Source: Lyophyllum atratum (taxonomy: Eukaryota; Basidiomycota; Agaricomycetes; Agaricales; Lyophyllaceae). From it: a stretch of 64,000 bases of DNA. The translations under genes were made by a program, and so were the position numbers. The notes below the pieces were generated by a model. It worked only from the letters and a program-made list of their open reading frames with translations. It was not told the origin of the DNA and made no database searches. The stretch covers positions 558,001 through 622,000 of the forward strand of contig JACGCN010000020.1 in the NCBI GenBank assembly GCA_014905825.1, in the 5' to 3' direction. The stretch's first letter is position 1. Each line of letters opens with the position of its first letter. This document shows, piece by piece, positions 36,109-47,900 of the stretch.

Positions 36109-36932
36109 TCAACTCAGGTCCAGGGTGTAGCTGCAAACACAGGCATCATCAGGGACGCGACATTTGGTAGCGGCAAGCCCACTCACGTCGTAGGTACGTC
36201 CGACTGTTTCAGACCCTCAATGGTAATGGGAACACCCAACTTTCCAAAAATGGTGCCGGCGCTAAGGATTCCCACCGGATTGTGAGAAGCGAAGAGATGA
36301 TCAAGCCGGTGTCACTCACCGGACGTAGATGTCAGTTCTGATCAAGTCCAAGACACCGAGAGGGATAATGGCTAGAGAGGCGTCGATACCCTGCGTCAGC
36401 AAGACGTTCCCAAAGGTGCCGGAGTTCTTGGTTCCGAAGGGGGGCACGACGACGCCATTGGGGAACTTTTGGTCGAAGGTGGCGTAGACGGTGCCGTTGA
36501 CGCCGGCGGAGCTCACGACGCGGTCAAGAGTCAGTTCGATGAGGAGGGGGTTCTTGGCTGTTCATGGATCGTGTTAGTCCTCGAGTCTGCGCGACGCCAG
36601 GGATGTGAATCGTACCATCAAAATTGACACTGTCATAAGATTGAGAAACATCAGCGCCAAGTCTCTAGAGTAAGAGAACGAAAGCTAACGAGATAAGGTT
36701 GGTGGTCAAAGAATCAAGCTGGACGTATTGTCAGGAAACGTCGCGTAACGACAGCAGCTCGACTTACTGTGATGATGGCATTGATATCTGCAACGAGACC
36801 GATACTCAACGCATTAATGATCGCACCAATGGTCAAGCCGCCAAGTGATTCGGTGCCAACGTCCTGTGGGGCAGCTCCGGCACACAGGAAAAACAGAGAC
36901 ACGAAGGAGACGAGGAGACCGCCGAAACGCAT
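36109..36932 (-). CDS. Small secreted protein of unknown function
   Basis: Six exons (36932-36768, 36718-36690, 36662-36616, 36557-36320, 36261-36187, 36130-36109) close to 191 residues. A clear signal peptide (MRFGGLLVSFVSLFFLCAGA) leads into a hydrophobic, cysteine-poor protein with segments NPLLIELTLDRVVSSAGVNG, TVYATFDQKFPNGVVVPP, FGNVLLTQGIDASLAIIP and KLGVPITIEGLKQSDVPT. The repeated beta-strand-like pattern suggests an all-beta fold. I do not recognise the family by name. All introns have standard ends, and the downstream exons only read open when they are removed, which supports the model. Confidence 0.7.
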
Positions 36933-38066
36933 TGTGAAGCTGATCTGATGTTTGCGAGCAGTGAGACGCTAGGACGCGGAGAATTCGAGCAGCCAGGGTA
37001 CTGGTTTTATACAGAGAGAAGGTGAAAGAGTGCACCCGAGCGTGGGTAGGGATCATTTTATGGAAGTCATTTGGATGCTTCGAGGTTAGAGAAGAGAGAA
37101 GCAACCACATGCATTTCTTCTGTATTCGCAGTTACTTCCGCGTCAGATGATGCGGATTCGGGGATTTGGCGTCATGCACGGAACGCACGTGGCGAAAGAT
37201 GCAGGGTTTTTAGAATGTGTACTGAAGGATGTCGAAGCCAAACATTTCGAAAAAAGACGGCGAAATATCTCCGAACCTGCAACAAAATCCTTATTTCAAT
37301 CCGGCGGCTGCTGGACTACGTTCGAGAGCTTGTAGCGTCAGAGAACGGGTCGCGAAATTTAGTCGAAGCAAACCAGCATTAAAGGAAAGAAGGACTTGCC
37401 TTGATCCCATGTCTCGTCTTCTCTGCTTGTGATAATCGAATCGTGTGATGTTCACGTCCAAATATGCTCAGATGATCCAAACGTAGAGCATCTTTACGCA
37501 GAGAATATCTCCGGACAGCGTTTCACCATTATCCAATCGATTTCACATGGATAAATGACACCTTCAGCATCGAAGGTGTAAAGGCGCACTAGGCGCGCTG
37601 CTGGAATCTTTGACTCAAAAAGGCTTCAATTGAAGTGACCCAGTGACCACAGTCGGTCGAGAGTGCTAGAATAGACACGTCGGTAGTACGCTGAATCACC
37701 AAATTGACGCCGACAAATGAGTTCACCGTGTACGCAGCCTGTAGTGTCCGATTGCGATACGACGAGCCTCAACTTGAAGACTGCCGCTTTTCAAAAAGGC
37801 AGACGTGTAGATCTGTTGACTCAGGAACGCACAGACGACACCAAGCGAATTCCCAAGAAAACATAGTGAGAGCATTATCAAATGTAAGCAGAAGTGCGGG
37901 ACGGGTATTTCAAGGTCGTGGACGAGACAGTGAATGGCGCGGCCAGAAATAGAACGGCACCGATCAGCGATGTGCCTGGGCGGAAGATCAATCTGGGTCT
38001 CAATCTACAATTGTCCCTCAGCGGCTGCGGGCTGTCAGCCTCCACCGCAACACGACACCAAACGAC
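36933..38066. other. Intergenic region, no gene seen
   Basis: About 1.1 kb between divergent genes: the promoter of the small secreted protein gene on one side and that of the LysM gene on the other. Open frames of up to 103 codons show no domain. Confidence 0.4.
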
Positions 38067-38832
38067 ATGGGCCGCTGGACCCAGTACGACGAAGTACGTA
38101 CTTCCCAGCATCCAGTATTCAATCCGCATATAAATACTGTTCTCGCCCGCTAGGATGCCTATCGCCTCCCCGAGGGTATGAAGCGAACTGGGTATGACGC
38201 CGACACAGGGCGGTACTACTTCCAGGACCGGGATGGGTCTATCTGGCAAGGCGCTGAAGGCGCTGAGTTCAGCGAGATGGTGCGAGGTACGCTGCGTTCT
38301 TTATTCGATTCCGCCATGGGTACAAATGAATACCGTTGCGCTTTGCTTTTGCCCGTAGTTTCTGCTGCCCCAGTTACAACGAGCCAAAACCACGAGGACG
38401 ATGTCGAAGCCGCGCCGCCTACGCGGAATGACGGGTACCAACCTCTCTCCAGAGACGCCGTGAGCCTCACCACACTCTCTACCCGCAGCCTTAGGAACCG
38501 TCTGACTCCATACACAGGCTCGTATATCCTACCAAACCGCCAACACCAACAGCGCGTACCGGACCCTCCTCCCTTTCTTCCTCATCGTCGCCGTCGTGCT
38601 CCTCCTCGCATGGCGCGTCCTCATCTCCCCCGCCCTCTCCACCCCGCCTAGTGCGTGCCCGAAGCACGCCAAGGCCTACTGGGTGCAGCCGGGGGATACG
38701 TGCTGGGAGATCGCCAACAAGCATGGGAGTACGCTCGAGGTACTGAGGGAGATGAATTCGAAGGTGGATTGTGCGGCTCTGATGCCTGGGACGACGATAT
38801 GTCTGCCGGGAACTGTGGCGCCGACGAGTTAG
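38067..38832 (+). CDS. Single-pass membrane protein with a C-terminal LysM domain
   Basis: Four exons (38067-38093, 38154-38286, 38359-38459, 38518-38832) close to 191 residues. The N-terminal part (MGRWTQYDE, then GYDADTGRYYFQDRDGSIWQG) is polar and has no signal peptide. One membrane segment (TLLPFFLIVAVVLLLAWRVL) lies near residue 110-130. It is followed by a LysM module (YWVQPGDTCWEIANKHGSTL, ending TTICLPG), with Cys residues that could form a disulfide. LysM binds chitin or other N-acetylglucosamine polymers, so an extracytoplasmic, type II-like orientation is plausible. The function is unknown; without a signal peptide it is unlike secreted LysM effectors. Confidence 0.85.
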
Positions 38833-39029
38833 CATTGACTGGGATGGAATGTGTATACACTATGTAATTAGGACCTTGGACATGGGATGGAATACTACCC
38901 GCGAGTTATTTATAGCTCGATCGCGAACTGTTCATACCCGAAGTCATTGCGATCATGTATATCCAGTCTTCCAGACGCTCCTCATCATATGGAGCGTCGA
39001 ATAATTATAGCTTACTAAGGTAACAAGCT
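38833..39029. other. Short spacer between convergent genes
   Basis: About 200 bp between the LysM stop and the ankyrin gene stop; it must hold both terminators. No clear single poly-A signal stands out. Confidence 0.35.
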
Positions 39030-39856
39030 CTACTCGGACCCAGACCCAGAGCCCGCGGACCCATCCTCATCATCTGCAGAGTCATCAGTAATATCGAGTG
39101 AGCATCGTAAGATTCACTTACCGCTTGCAATGTCATCACGCGAGAGGCCAGTCCTCCCTGCCTCCGCTCGGGCTTTCATAATGAGTCTACGAATCTCCGT
39201 CTCGTCGGTGGCTAGTATGTCCAGCGCCGTCTCTCCGTTCTTGTCCTTGATGCTGATCCATCGCTGAGTAAACCAGACCCGGCCTAGTAGGTGATGTCGA
39301 CGTACCGTGTGTCCGCACCTGCATCCAGTAAGCTTTCTACGATATGTCTCCTGAGCAACATGTGCTCGATTCTAACAGCCAAGTGTAGTGGCGTTGATCT
39401 GTCAAGCTTGTTCTGGGGATCGACATCGCAGTCTTCGTGTGATAGGATATATTCCAAGACATCGGTTGAGCCATTGGACACGCTTTTCAGAAAGTCAGAT
39501 ACCTGTACAGTAAAGGCTGGCAGGAAGTGGCTCACGCGTTATGGAGCGCTGGTAATGTCTTGTATTCAGCTTGGAGTGATCTGTCCTCCGAAAGGCAACG
39601 GCGACGTACGTGTGTTGCCCAACCTGTGCGATGCGAGGTCAATAATGGTTCCTTCCCCGTATCAGACCAGCCAGACGGACCCGTCTTGACAGTTTATGTC
39701 GAAGTCCTTCTCCTCAAACACCTGCAAGAGGAGATCCTCGTTGTCCGATCGCGCAGCAGCGAGGAGTCGCTCGTCTGTGGGTGGGTTTGTTATTAGGGAC
39801 CGTGATTTTGCGTGGCTTTACGTACTGTTGGATGCGCCCTTGATCTCCTCGGCCAT
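39030..39856 (-). CDS. Small ankyrin-repeat protein, Yar1-like
   Basis: Seven exons (39856-39826, 39774-39681, 39623-39610, 39548-39536, 39482-39306, 39252-39122, 39073-39030) close to 167 residues. Ankyrin repeats are seen as LGNTPLHNAVSNGSTDVLEY, then DRSTPLHLAVRIEHMLLRRH with IVESLLDAGADTR, and KDKNGETALDILATDE; a first helix pair (ERLLAAARSDNEDLLLQVF) precedes them. The C-terminus is acidic (DDEDGSAGSGSGSE). Size, repeat number and acidic tail resemble yeast Yar1, a chaperone for ribosomal protein uS3, but this role is inferred. Two exons are only 14 and 13 nt, and intron 2 begins GTCCGT. Its start lies 208 bp from that of the kinase gene on the other strand. Confidence 0.8.
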
Positions 39857-40064
39857 GGATTGAGAGAGGGGGACGGGACTGGGGGTTGATGTTGGTGGTG
39901 GATAAGATCGATGTGTAGAGGCCGGATCGGCGTTGTCGGTGTCACCGTCACGGTGTTTGAACTCGGTTTAGACTGAGACCAGCATGACCTATAGCACCCT
40001 GCTACACCATTTCTTCAACCTTCCTTAGCATGCTACTCGGTCGTTTGTAACGTTAGGAGTTATA
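39857..40064. promoter_or_regulatory. Shared promoter region, ankyrin gene and kinase gene
   Basis: The start codons of two divergent genes are 208 bp apart, so both core promoters must lie here or extend into the coding regions. No specific element is identified with confidence. Confidence 0.6.
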
Positions 40065-41681
40065 ATGAGTCTCGTACAACCCGGAGAGGTATACAGTCAT
40101 TCAGTGCACGTAGTCTGTGCTGTGCTAATTTATGCGTAGATCGACAATGACTATGAAGTGATCGAGGAGGGTCCAGCGTCGAAGGTTGCCCGCACCTGGG
40201 CCGCGATTGGATCAAAGGAACCCCAATGGGTGATCGTGAAAAGCGCAACTGTAGTCCGCAAGTTTTCTAAGGAGCCTCATGACATCTTGAAGGAGCTCAG
40301 GATTCTCTCAGCCCTCTCCCATCCTAATGTACGTCCTCCGTCACACAGTCCTCGCTGATCACGACGCACTGACAGTGGTCCATGATCCTTCAGATAATCA
40401 ATGTATTGAATCACGTTGAGGACACGCAATGGTGTATCATGCATCTATGGATGCCCTTCATCCCACTCTCCCTCCCCGACCTCCTTGCATCACCCCGTTT
40501 CTCGCCACACTACACTCCTCCATCCCCTAACGACGACGAAGAAGCGAAAAGCCTGCGAAGGAGGGTGTTCACCAGCCTCACCCAATCGATCATGTACCAA
40601 ACTCTCCTCGCCCTGGCATACCTCCACGACGACACCAACCGCATCGCCCACAGGGACATCAAGCCCCACAACATCCATCTCACCACGGATGGCTGCGTCA
40701 AGCTCATCGATTTCGGAATCGCATATAAAGACGCGGAAGACGCGGAAGCGAAGCAGCACGATATGTGGCCCGAGCACCGGCCCAAGCTGTACTTCGAGGT
40801 ATCCACCGGGTACGCCCTCCCTTCCTTTCCCTGCCCTCCGTTTACCCCCCTCCTCGTCGTGAGCTCACGCAACCCCTCCAGTCCCTACCGCGCACCGGAA
40901 CTCCTGTTCGGACCACGCGACTACGACGCGGCCGCCATCGACCTCTGGAGCCTCGGCGCCACCTTTGCCGAGTTCTTCACGCCCCTCCGGCTTTATCCAG
41001 AGGAAGACGACGAAGACGACGAATACGGCGGCGTGCATCACGTTGGTGACGAATCCCGGCCCCTGGCCCCCTTCATCGTGCCAGAAAACGTACCCCCAGG
41101 GGCTCCTGGAACGTGGGGGCGCGATATGCTGTTCAACGGGACCCGCGGGGAGCTCGGGCTTGCGTGGAGCATATTCAAGATCCGGGGGACGCCTACACCG
41201 GAAAACTGGCCCGTGAGTCGTTTTTATTCCTTCCCTCGGACATGCTTGAACCCGAGCCTGACTTGGGGGGGGGTGACCATAGGCGTTTGAGAACCTTCCA
41301 GATGCACATGGTGTGCAGTTTACAGTGGTGCCACACGTCCCGCTCGCTCCGCTTCTAGTGAACCTGCCACCAGACGAGGAGGAGGGTGGGGTAAGTGCGG
41401 GTGGGAATGAGAGGGGGGGTGTGCAGGTACATTTCCCCGAGCGGGATATGGTCCCGTCTGCGTTGGACCTCGTGTCGCGCCTGCTGGTGTACCCCTCTGA
41501 GAACCGCCTGAAGGCATCGCGGGCGCTTGAGCATCCTTGGTTTGGGGATGGTGTACTTATGCCTGAGGGATATTCAGTTCCGCCTGGTGAGATGCCTGGG
41601 AAGGAGTTTATCAGGGATGTGGAGGGGAAGACGTTGGGAGATTGGGTACGGCTTATGTTAGACCCAGCTGGGGAGTATTAG
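40065..41681 (+). CDS. CDK-like protein kinase, possibly CDK-activating kinase of Csk1/Cak1 type
   Basis: Five exons (40065-40088, 40140-40328, 40394-40809, 40882-41212, 41283-41681) close to 452 residues. The kinase domain shows VIVKSA (Lys), ILKELRIL (helix C Glu), HRDIKPHN (catalytic loop), KLIDFGIA (DFG), GPYRAPELLFG (APE) and DLWSLGATFAEFF. The usual glycine loop is missing: the equivalent part reads EEGPASKVARTW. Absence of the GxGxxG loop and the STG-YRAPELLFG segment are features of Cak1/Csk1-type kinases, which phosphorylate the T-loop of CDKs. The acidic insert EEDDEDDEYGG lies in the C-lobe. A 36-nt stretch at about 41391-41426 has GTAAGT...GCAG ends and could be spliced without changing the frame. 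The CAK role is inferred. Confidence 0.75.
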
Positions 41682-42352
41682 GGTTTTGTACCGACTAATT
41701 GTATTTGCTGCACATGCCAAGCTATATGCACATTGAGAATAACCACATTCTGTGAGATTCTGCGGGCCTTGAGGTGATTCGAAAAATGGGATGATCTTAT
41801 CTTATCTTGAAAAATACCTCAACAACCAAGGAAGCAAACGTGAAGCCTCGGATTCCTTGACAGGCAAAATTACTTCAGATGGACACCTCCAACGGCCGCA
41901 CTCCGTGCAGAGCACGGGCATCGGCCAGTAATCTGCTATGGATTTCTTGAAACCTCCAGGATCTGGCGCAGCAAATATTATATGTTAGGGTCCTGGCATA
42001 AGTTGGTAACCCGAGCATTGTCCGCCCTCTATCGTTTGGTATGGGCGATAGTTGTGCTACTCCCATCGGTACGCGGGCGAATGATGGCCAATCCGTCGCT
42101 TGAAGCTGCTTCAGTAGACGGCAGTCTCGGATATACAATTACGGTCTTCAGATCTGAGCCCAGATTAGCCTTATGTACGTCTTGTCATGCAATAGTTCTC
42201 AAGCCCATTGAAGGAAGTTCTGATCATCATAACATTGGATAGCCGGGAGATCGTAGAATGCTATTATTCGTACGCGTAATGTCACATGTGCAATAAGGAA
42301 GCAAGAGGCTCGGACATGAAGAAAACCTTGGAGACGATAGAACACCTCGCGC
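41682..42352. other. Intergenic region, no gene seen
   Basis: About 0.67 kb between convergent genes. Short open frames only. Confidence 0.4.
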
Positions 42353-43321
42353 CTACAAACAGAAGGTGATTGCGAGGTTCACCTTATGGGAGTTTCTGGT
42401 CAATATCAGAGAGAACTCGAAGTCAAGCGGCTCACATCGTTGGTTTGACATGCAACCTGGACGAAAGTGTCACTCGGCTGCCTGAACGCAGTTGGGCAAT
42501 TGGCATTGTTGCCTGCAAAATTTGGGATGCGATGAGCGGGGGGCAGGGGGGCAGAATCGGAGAAAGATGCTCACAGTTCGCGCCTCCGCCGTCGCATCCA
42601 TTGTAGTACCTATAGTACAAGTAAAATTTAGGCATTAGGACATGTATAACTGGATTTAGGAGAGCCCGGCGTACCCGAATCCAGACGTCACGGAGAAAGC
42701 AAGACTGGATGGAGTGAGAAATGTCAATGCCGAGCGTATCATGAGAATAGCACCGCGGACGCACGGAGGGATAAGAGAAATATCCGTGCTGGACCCTCCG
42801 CCGGGGCTTGTAGGGTTCTTCAGAGTGGTTTCAATAAGCGTGCATCGCTCGCCATTGAATCCGCAGTTTCCTGTTTCGTAAGAAGAGAAAGAACGGAGGA
42901 TAAGGATTAGATGTTGATGGCATATGATCAAGGTTCTTCACCAGTTTGGAGGTATCTGATGGATGATATTTCAGTGGTCGAGGAATACAAGAAGGCGTGC
43001 AGGTGCGCTTACGCGATTGCTCCAAGGAGAGGGCCGTTCGAGACATAATCACCACCAGTGGAGAGCACATTTGGACCCTGGATGAGCATAGGCTATAGAG
43101 AGAATCGGACGTCAGCTGAGTAAATAGGCCTCCTGCTCTATCTTCGGTAATGCTCACCGTTCCAAAGCCACACCTGGTCATAAGGAAGGATTAAGTGAGT
43201 TGTCGTTCCCGTTTACAAGCTCGAAGAAACCTCACCTATTGTCAAAGTGGACTACGTGCCGTTCAGCCTGTGCACCAATGGCGGTAGCCAGGAGAGCAAT
43301 GAAGACAGTTTTGAACATCAT
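42353..43321 (-). CDS. Small secreted cysteine-rich protein, basidiomycete 'glycopeptide' type
   Basis: Nine exons (43321-43236, 43173-43158, 43092-43013, 42955-42942, 42870-42765, 42704-42675, 42609-42575, 42512-42436, 42382-42353) close to 157 residues. A signal peptide (MMFKTVFIALLATAIGAQA) precedes RHVVHFDNRCGFGTPMLIQG, then GNCGFNGERCTLIETTLKNP, TSPGGGSSTDISLIPP, GFGYYNGCDGGGANC and VNLAITFC. About ten cysteines and the N-terminal CGFGTP stretch recall thaumatin-like or osmotin-like folds. Closely similar proteins are commonly annotated as 'glycopeptide' in Agaricomycetes; their role is not established. Exons of 14 and 16 nt are supported because they restore the ...RCGFGT-P and IAYLQTG segments. 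Confidence 0.82.
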
Positions 43322-44933
43322 AGTGGTACTCAAAAGTGAGAAATCAGGCTTGGAGTGGCGTATAAAATACGACCTGCTGAACTGAGGAAAATCGTGAAGC
43401 TTTTAAAGGCTTAAGTACTCGGTCAGCGGGCAGTATTCATAGCATACCAAAAGACGTCGTACTGCGGTGCGGTCTCGACATATGAGCTCGATACGGCAAG
43501 TATTTGCGGCGCAGAGTAAACTCCATGCGAGCCTCGGCGCTCAGACCTAAGAATACTAGGTGGGGCGGCAACACTTGGCCTCGTTAGTAGGGTCTACTGA
43601 GGTTTGGGCTGCGGCGGGATCTCGGCACAAGCGACGAAACATCAGTTTCAACAAAATCCGCTAGTCGAGCACTTCGAATATGATGCACCATCATACTACC
43701 GTACGGTGTTTGGCCCATTGCGAAGTTGAGGATGGTACTCGGGGCCGTAAGAAGGTATCACGTTGTGTATGAAGAATGCATCATGTAAATTTGCGAGCAT
43801 ATCGGCGATTTGGGAACACCAAGTTCATGATCCTGAGTGAAGAGGAGTGATGCTAGGATCGCCATGATGCCCGGTTGGACCAGAATTTTGAGGCTGCAGA
43901 TTCGGCTTCTTTGTGTGGCACGTCGAACAAGACAGGGTAAGAGATTAAGCAGCATGGTGGCTCCCTGCGAGGATCGGACTCGCAAGGCGCCGCTGGGCAC
44001 GGCCACCTTTTGTTTGAGCTGCAATGTCGGGGTAAGCTCCCAAAGCTCCACGCATGCGTAAATAACACCGTCACTACTGGTCTAGCAGAGATACACACAG
44101 AGCCAGTAATTGCCAGAGAGAGTGCAGAAGGAGCACTTGCTCAAAATTGCGCTTAGCTTTGTTTCTATTCAGTCCCAGGTCCGAGACGCGACCAACGCGT
44201 ACTTCTGTGTATCTTGGATTCTTGGAGCGCGGCTCGACGCGTCTTTTGAGGCTGCAAATAGTCTTGATGGTCCCGCACCCGCATGGTCCCCATCGAGTGT
44301 GCGGTGGCTTCCGCCGACACCGTCACCCCAGGTAGTCATTGATGATTTCGAGGGTCCGGCTGGGTGTTCCCGTCCACTATCAGCGTGGTGCGCACTCGCG
44401 AGGCTGAGAAACGAGTTTCCTAAAAGCTTCCGTGTTTGCCGACTGCAGGCTGACTGCAGGTGGCTGGTCGAACGCTTAGCGCTTTAGCAGTGGGCCACGG
44501 GTCACTATGTGGAGTCAATTATTTCATTATAGACGGAGAATAGAGAAATACATGTGAAGTAAGTGTCGCAAAGTCTACGCATGGGTGAGGCGAAGAGCGG
44601 TGAACCTAGAAAAGGCTAGGGATGAGCAAAGAGCACTGTGAGGACATGAGTGAATGAGGTCACGTAACGCCATCATGCCATCACTTTTTATTGGCCAAAA
44701 CCTCGTAGTAGATAGAATTCTGAACCAAACAGTATCTGCACCTGATCTGCACGCGCAAGCCTGTGGCCAGTCTCAGGAGGCGGCAGGCGCTTCAAAGTTG
44801 ACTGGGAAGCGATCGCGCAGAACAAGATAATATACGTTATAATATGATAACTCCCAACACAACCGAGCTATCTTAGCCCTTCAAAGAATAAGTTATACAC
44901 GCTACTATACACGGTAATTAGTGCAGCTAAAAA
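43322..44933. other. 1.6 kb without a recognisable gene
   Basis: No domain on either strand. A tRNA T-arm-like sequence occurs near 43964-43990 on the minus strand but no full cloverleaf could be drawn. Open frames of up to 125 codons look accidental. Confidence 0.4.
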
Positions 44934-47900
44934 TCATGCTTTGACCGGCGGGACCGTCAAGGCATGATTATCAATAGAGATACCTGCGAACGTTATGTTG
45001 TCAGACCCAACAAAAGTATAAATTCTTCAGAAGACGCACTTCGAGTGGCATTGGCAGTCTTGTAGATTCCAATAAGCCTATGGCTCAGTTCGAACATGTC
45101 GTTCCTGATGTACATATTAGTCTTCTCCTGCTCGAGCTTTCTAGAAAGGGACGTACCGAAGGGAGATGATGATGAACTGCGCATTTTTAGTCCGGTCCTT
45201 GATGTAATTAGCAACGATGGAGACGTTTCTGAAGTCAAGAGCTGCGTCGATCTCGTCCATGAAGTAGAGAGGCGTGGGCTATGTGTCTCACAATGAGCAT
45301 CATGGTCATATGGGGTATTGAATTATTCTTACCTTGAAAACGTGCAGTGCGAAGACAAGGGCAAGAGAGCTTAACGTCTAGAATTGCACGATTTAGCAAA
45401 ACTCGAGTTGCATCTGTAGACAAACACACTTTCTCGCCTCCCGACAAGTTCGAGATGTTCTTCCAGCTCTTCTTGGGCGGCATAACACTGAAAATGATGC
45501 CCTCGGAGAAGGGATCCATGCTGTCCACCAGCTCAAGTTCGGCATTACCACCCAGCGTGATCATCTTTCAGCAGGATGTCAGGGCATTTATTCTAACGAT
45601 AGATCTGACAGCATACCTGATACATCTCTTTCAGCTTGAGGGAGATCAAGTTGAAGCCAGCCATGAACTCATCCAAGCGCTGCTTTCTCAGGCCATCGTA
45701 CTTCTGCTTCTGGGCGTCTCGCTGCGCGGTAACGTTGTCGAGATCTTTCGCGCGGTTCATGAACTCTTCTTCGCGCTTGCGGTATTCCTTAAGGACGTTC
45801 AGGTCGGGCTTTGAGTTCTTGAGGTTCTCTGTGGATTGACTTGGTCAGTCCAACATGAAGTACGGTTACTGGTAAATTGGTCCACCATCGAGCAATTCGA
45901 TATCAGCCACCATTTCGCGTTTCTTGAACTTGGCTAGCTCATCAGGTCTGTACATGTGGAGTTCCTGCGATGCCGCCTTGTCCTTCGGTTTCGGCTTAGG
46001 TGGGCGAGATTCCTCCGGTTCAGCTTTGACTTCGCCATCCGCATCGACGTCGCCTTTGCCCTCGCCTTCAGGTTGCTCGACTGGTTTAGCCTCCCCAGAT
46101 GTTTCGTCGTTCCCGTTCTCGTCCTCGTCGTCATCATCATCCTCGCTGTCAGGGACATTGGTTAAAAAGTAGTAGGCATGGATAGAAGTTTCGTACTCAA
46201 TCTCCTCAAGCTGCAGTTTGTCGTGTTCACTGGTCCAATGTTCGATCAGCTTCCCGTTTTCAGCTGCCTCCTTCTGGGCATCGCTGAGCGCTTGTTTGAT
46301 CTCCATCTAACGTCCACGGTAAGCGTTCAAGGAATCAGCACCGAAGTCGACACCACAAACCTCTTTCTGCCTGAACTCCTCGATCTCCTGATCCTTGGCG
46401 TCTAGCTCCACCTTGAGCTTCTGCAGATTTTCCTTGGAGTTCTCCGCAGCTTCTTTAGCGTCTTCGACCTTGTTACGCAACTCGGTGACATAAGCAGTGA
46501 GGTCGCCAAGGTGAGTGTCGAGCTCCTCAAGCTCTGCCTCTGCCTCCTCCAGCGCAGTGGTGTTGCTCTTGATTGCTGAATCGAATTTAGTGGAGTCTTT
46601 CTCCGCCTTCGCCTTTGCGACCTCGGCCTTGGTAATCTCGTCATTTGCCAATTGAATGTGCAGCTTGATGCCGTCGACCGTGGATTTCTGCTTGAGCAGG
46701 CGAGAACCTCCGATATCGAGAATCTTCTTCTCGAGTGCTTGGATGGCATCCTCGATCGTTCCTGACTTGCTTTGCAGCTTCTCGAGTTCCGTCTCTGCGG
46801 AAGCAATCTCGCTGCTGAGAGTTTGAATGCGAGTAAGGTCGCCCTTATTGGGTTTGTTCTGGGCACTATAACCTTATTTCAGCAAACAGACAAGAGACGC
46901 AAAAGACAAAGGACCTACTTGACTTCCTGCACCCGTTTCTCCGCATCAGAGATCCTACGCCTCGAGTTCTCGATGTCGAGCCCCGTCTTCTGGAACGCAA
47001 TGTCAATCTGTGGACCCGAATGCCTCAACCGATCCAAATCCTCCTCGGCTGCCCTCAATTCCTGCAACGCCTGCTCCAGACGCTGCGCCGCGTCGTGACT
47101 ATCCTGCTCATAAGTCCGAAGCACCTGCGGATTCACAGCGTCCGAAGCCAGCTTCGAACTCATAGCACCGCGCGCAGGCTGGCTCCCACCACCCGACATC
47201 GTACCCGACGTCTCAATCAGCTGTCCATTAAGAGTGACAACCTTCCATCGCCTCGCACCGAACGCGATGCGGTTGGCCTGTTCCATGTTCTCGGCGACGA
47301 GCGTGTTCCCCACGGCCTTGAAGAATGCAGGCGCGAAGCGCTGGTCCTTGGGCTTGATGAGGTCGAAGAGTCGCGGGACGTTCTCGGGGGTGGCGATCTT
47401 AGCCATGCCGCTGGACTGGGTCAGCTTCTCGAGTACCATGAAAGAGGCGCGCCCGACATTCTGAGCACGGAGGTACTCGATGCAGGCTTGGCCTTGGTCG
47501 ACTTTGTCGACGACCATGTGGTGGAGGGCAGGGGCGGCGGTGGAGATCGCGATGTCGTACTTGTCTGGGATGGTGCCCAGGCTTCCGAGGCGGCCCTGGA
47601 TAGGTTGGGGTGTAAGCAATGAGGACATGCGTGGTCGATCGGTGACATACATGGAATCCAGCAATTCGACCGGTAGCCTGGAGACGAGTGAGCGAATCGA
47701 GCACCCGGCCCTGCGACCGATTATCAGCCTGCGACGCCTTTGCCTCGTCAACCTTCTGGCGTGAGGAGGAAGCTTTCCCTCTCCACTCTTGGACCTCGCG
47801 TTGACAATCCTGTCGACGAAACATCAACACGGAATCGAACAACATACATGCACAAATTTCTTACCTGTACTTTCCGCTCAGCGGCCTGCGTCTCTCGCTG

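Noticed and set aside
43955..44035. tRNA-like sequence on the minus strand (gcgag-tccgatc-ctcgc stem-loop and an A-box-like tggccgtgcccagcgg).
   Set aside because: The T-arm-like hairpin is good, but no acceptor stem, anticodon arm or normal spacing can be drawn, and the loop is not TTCRANN.
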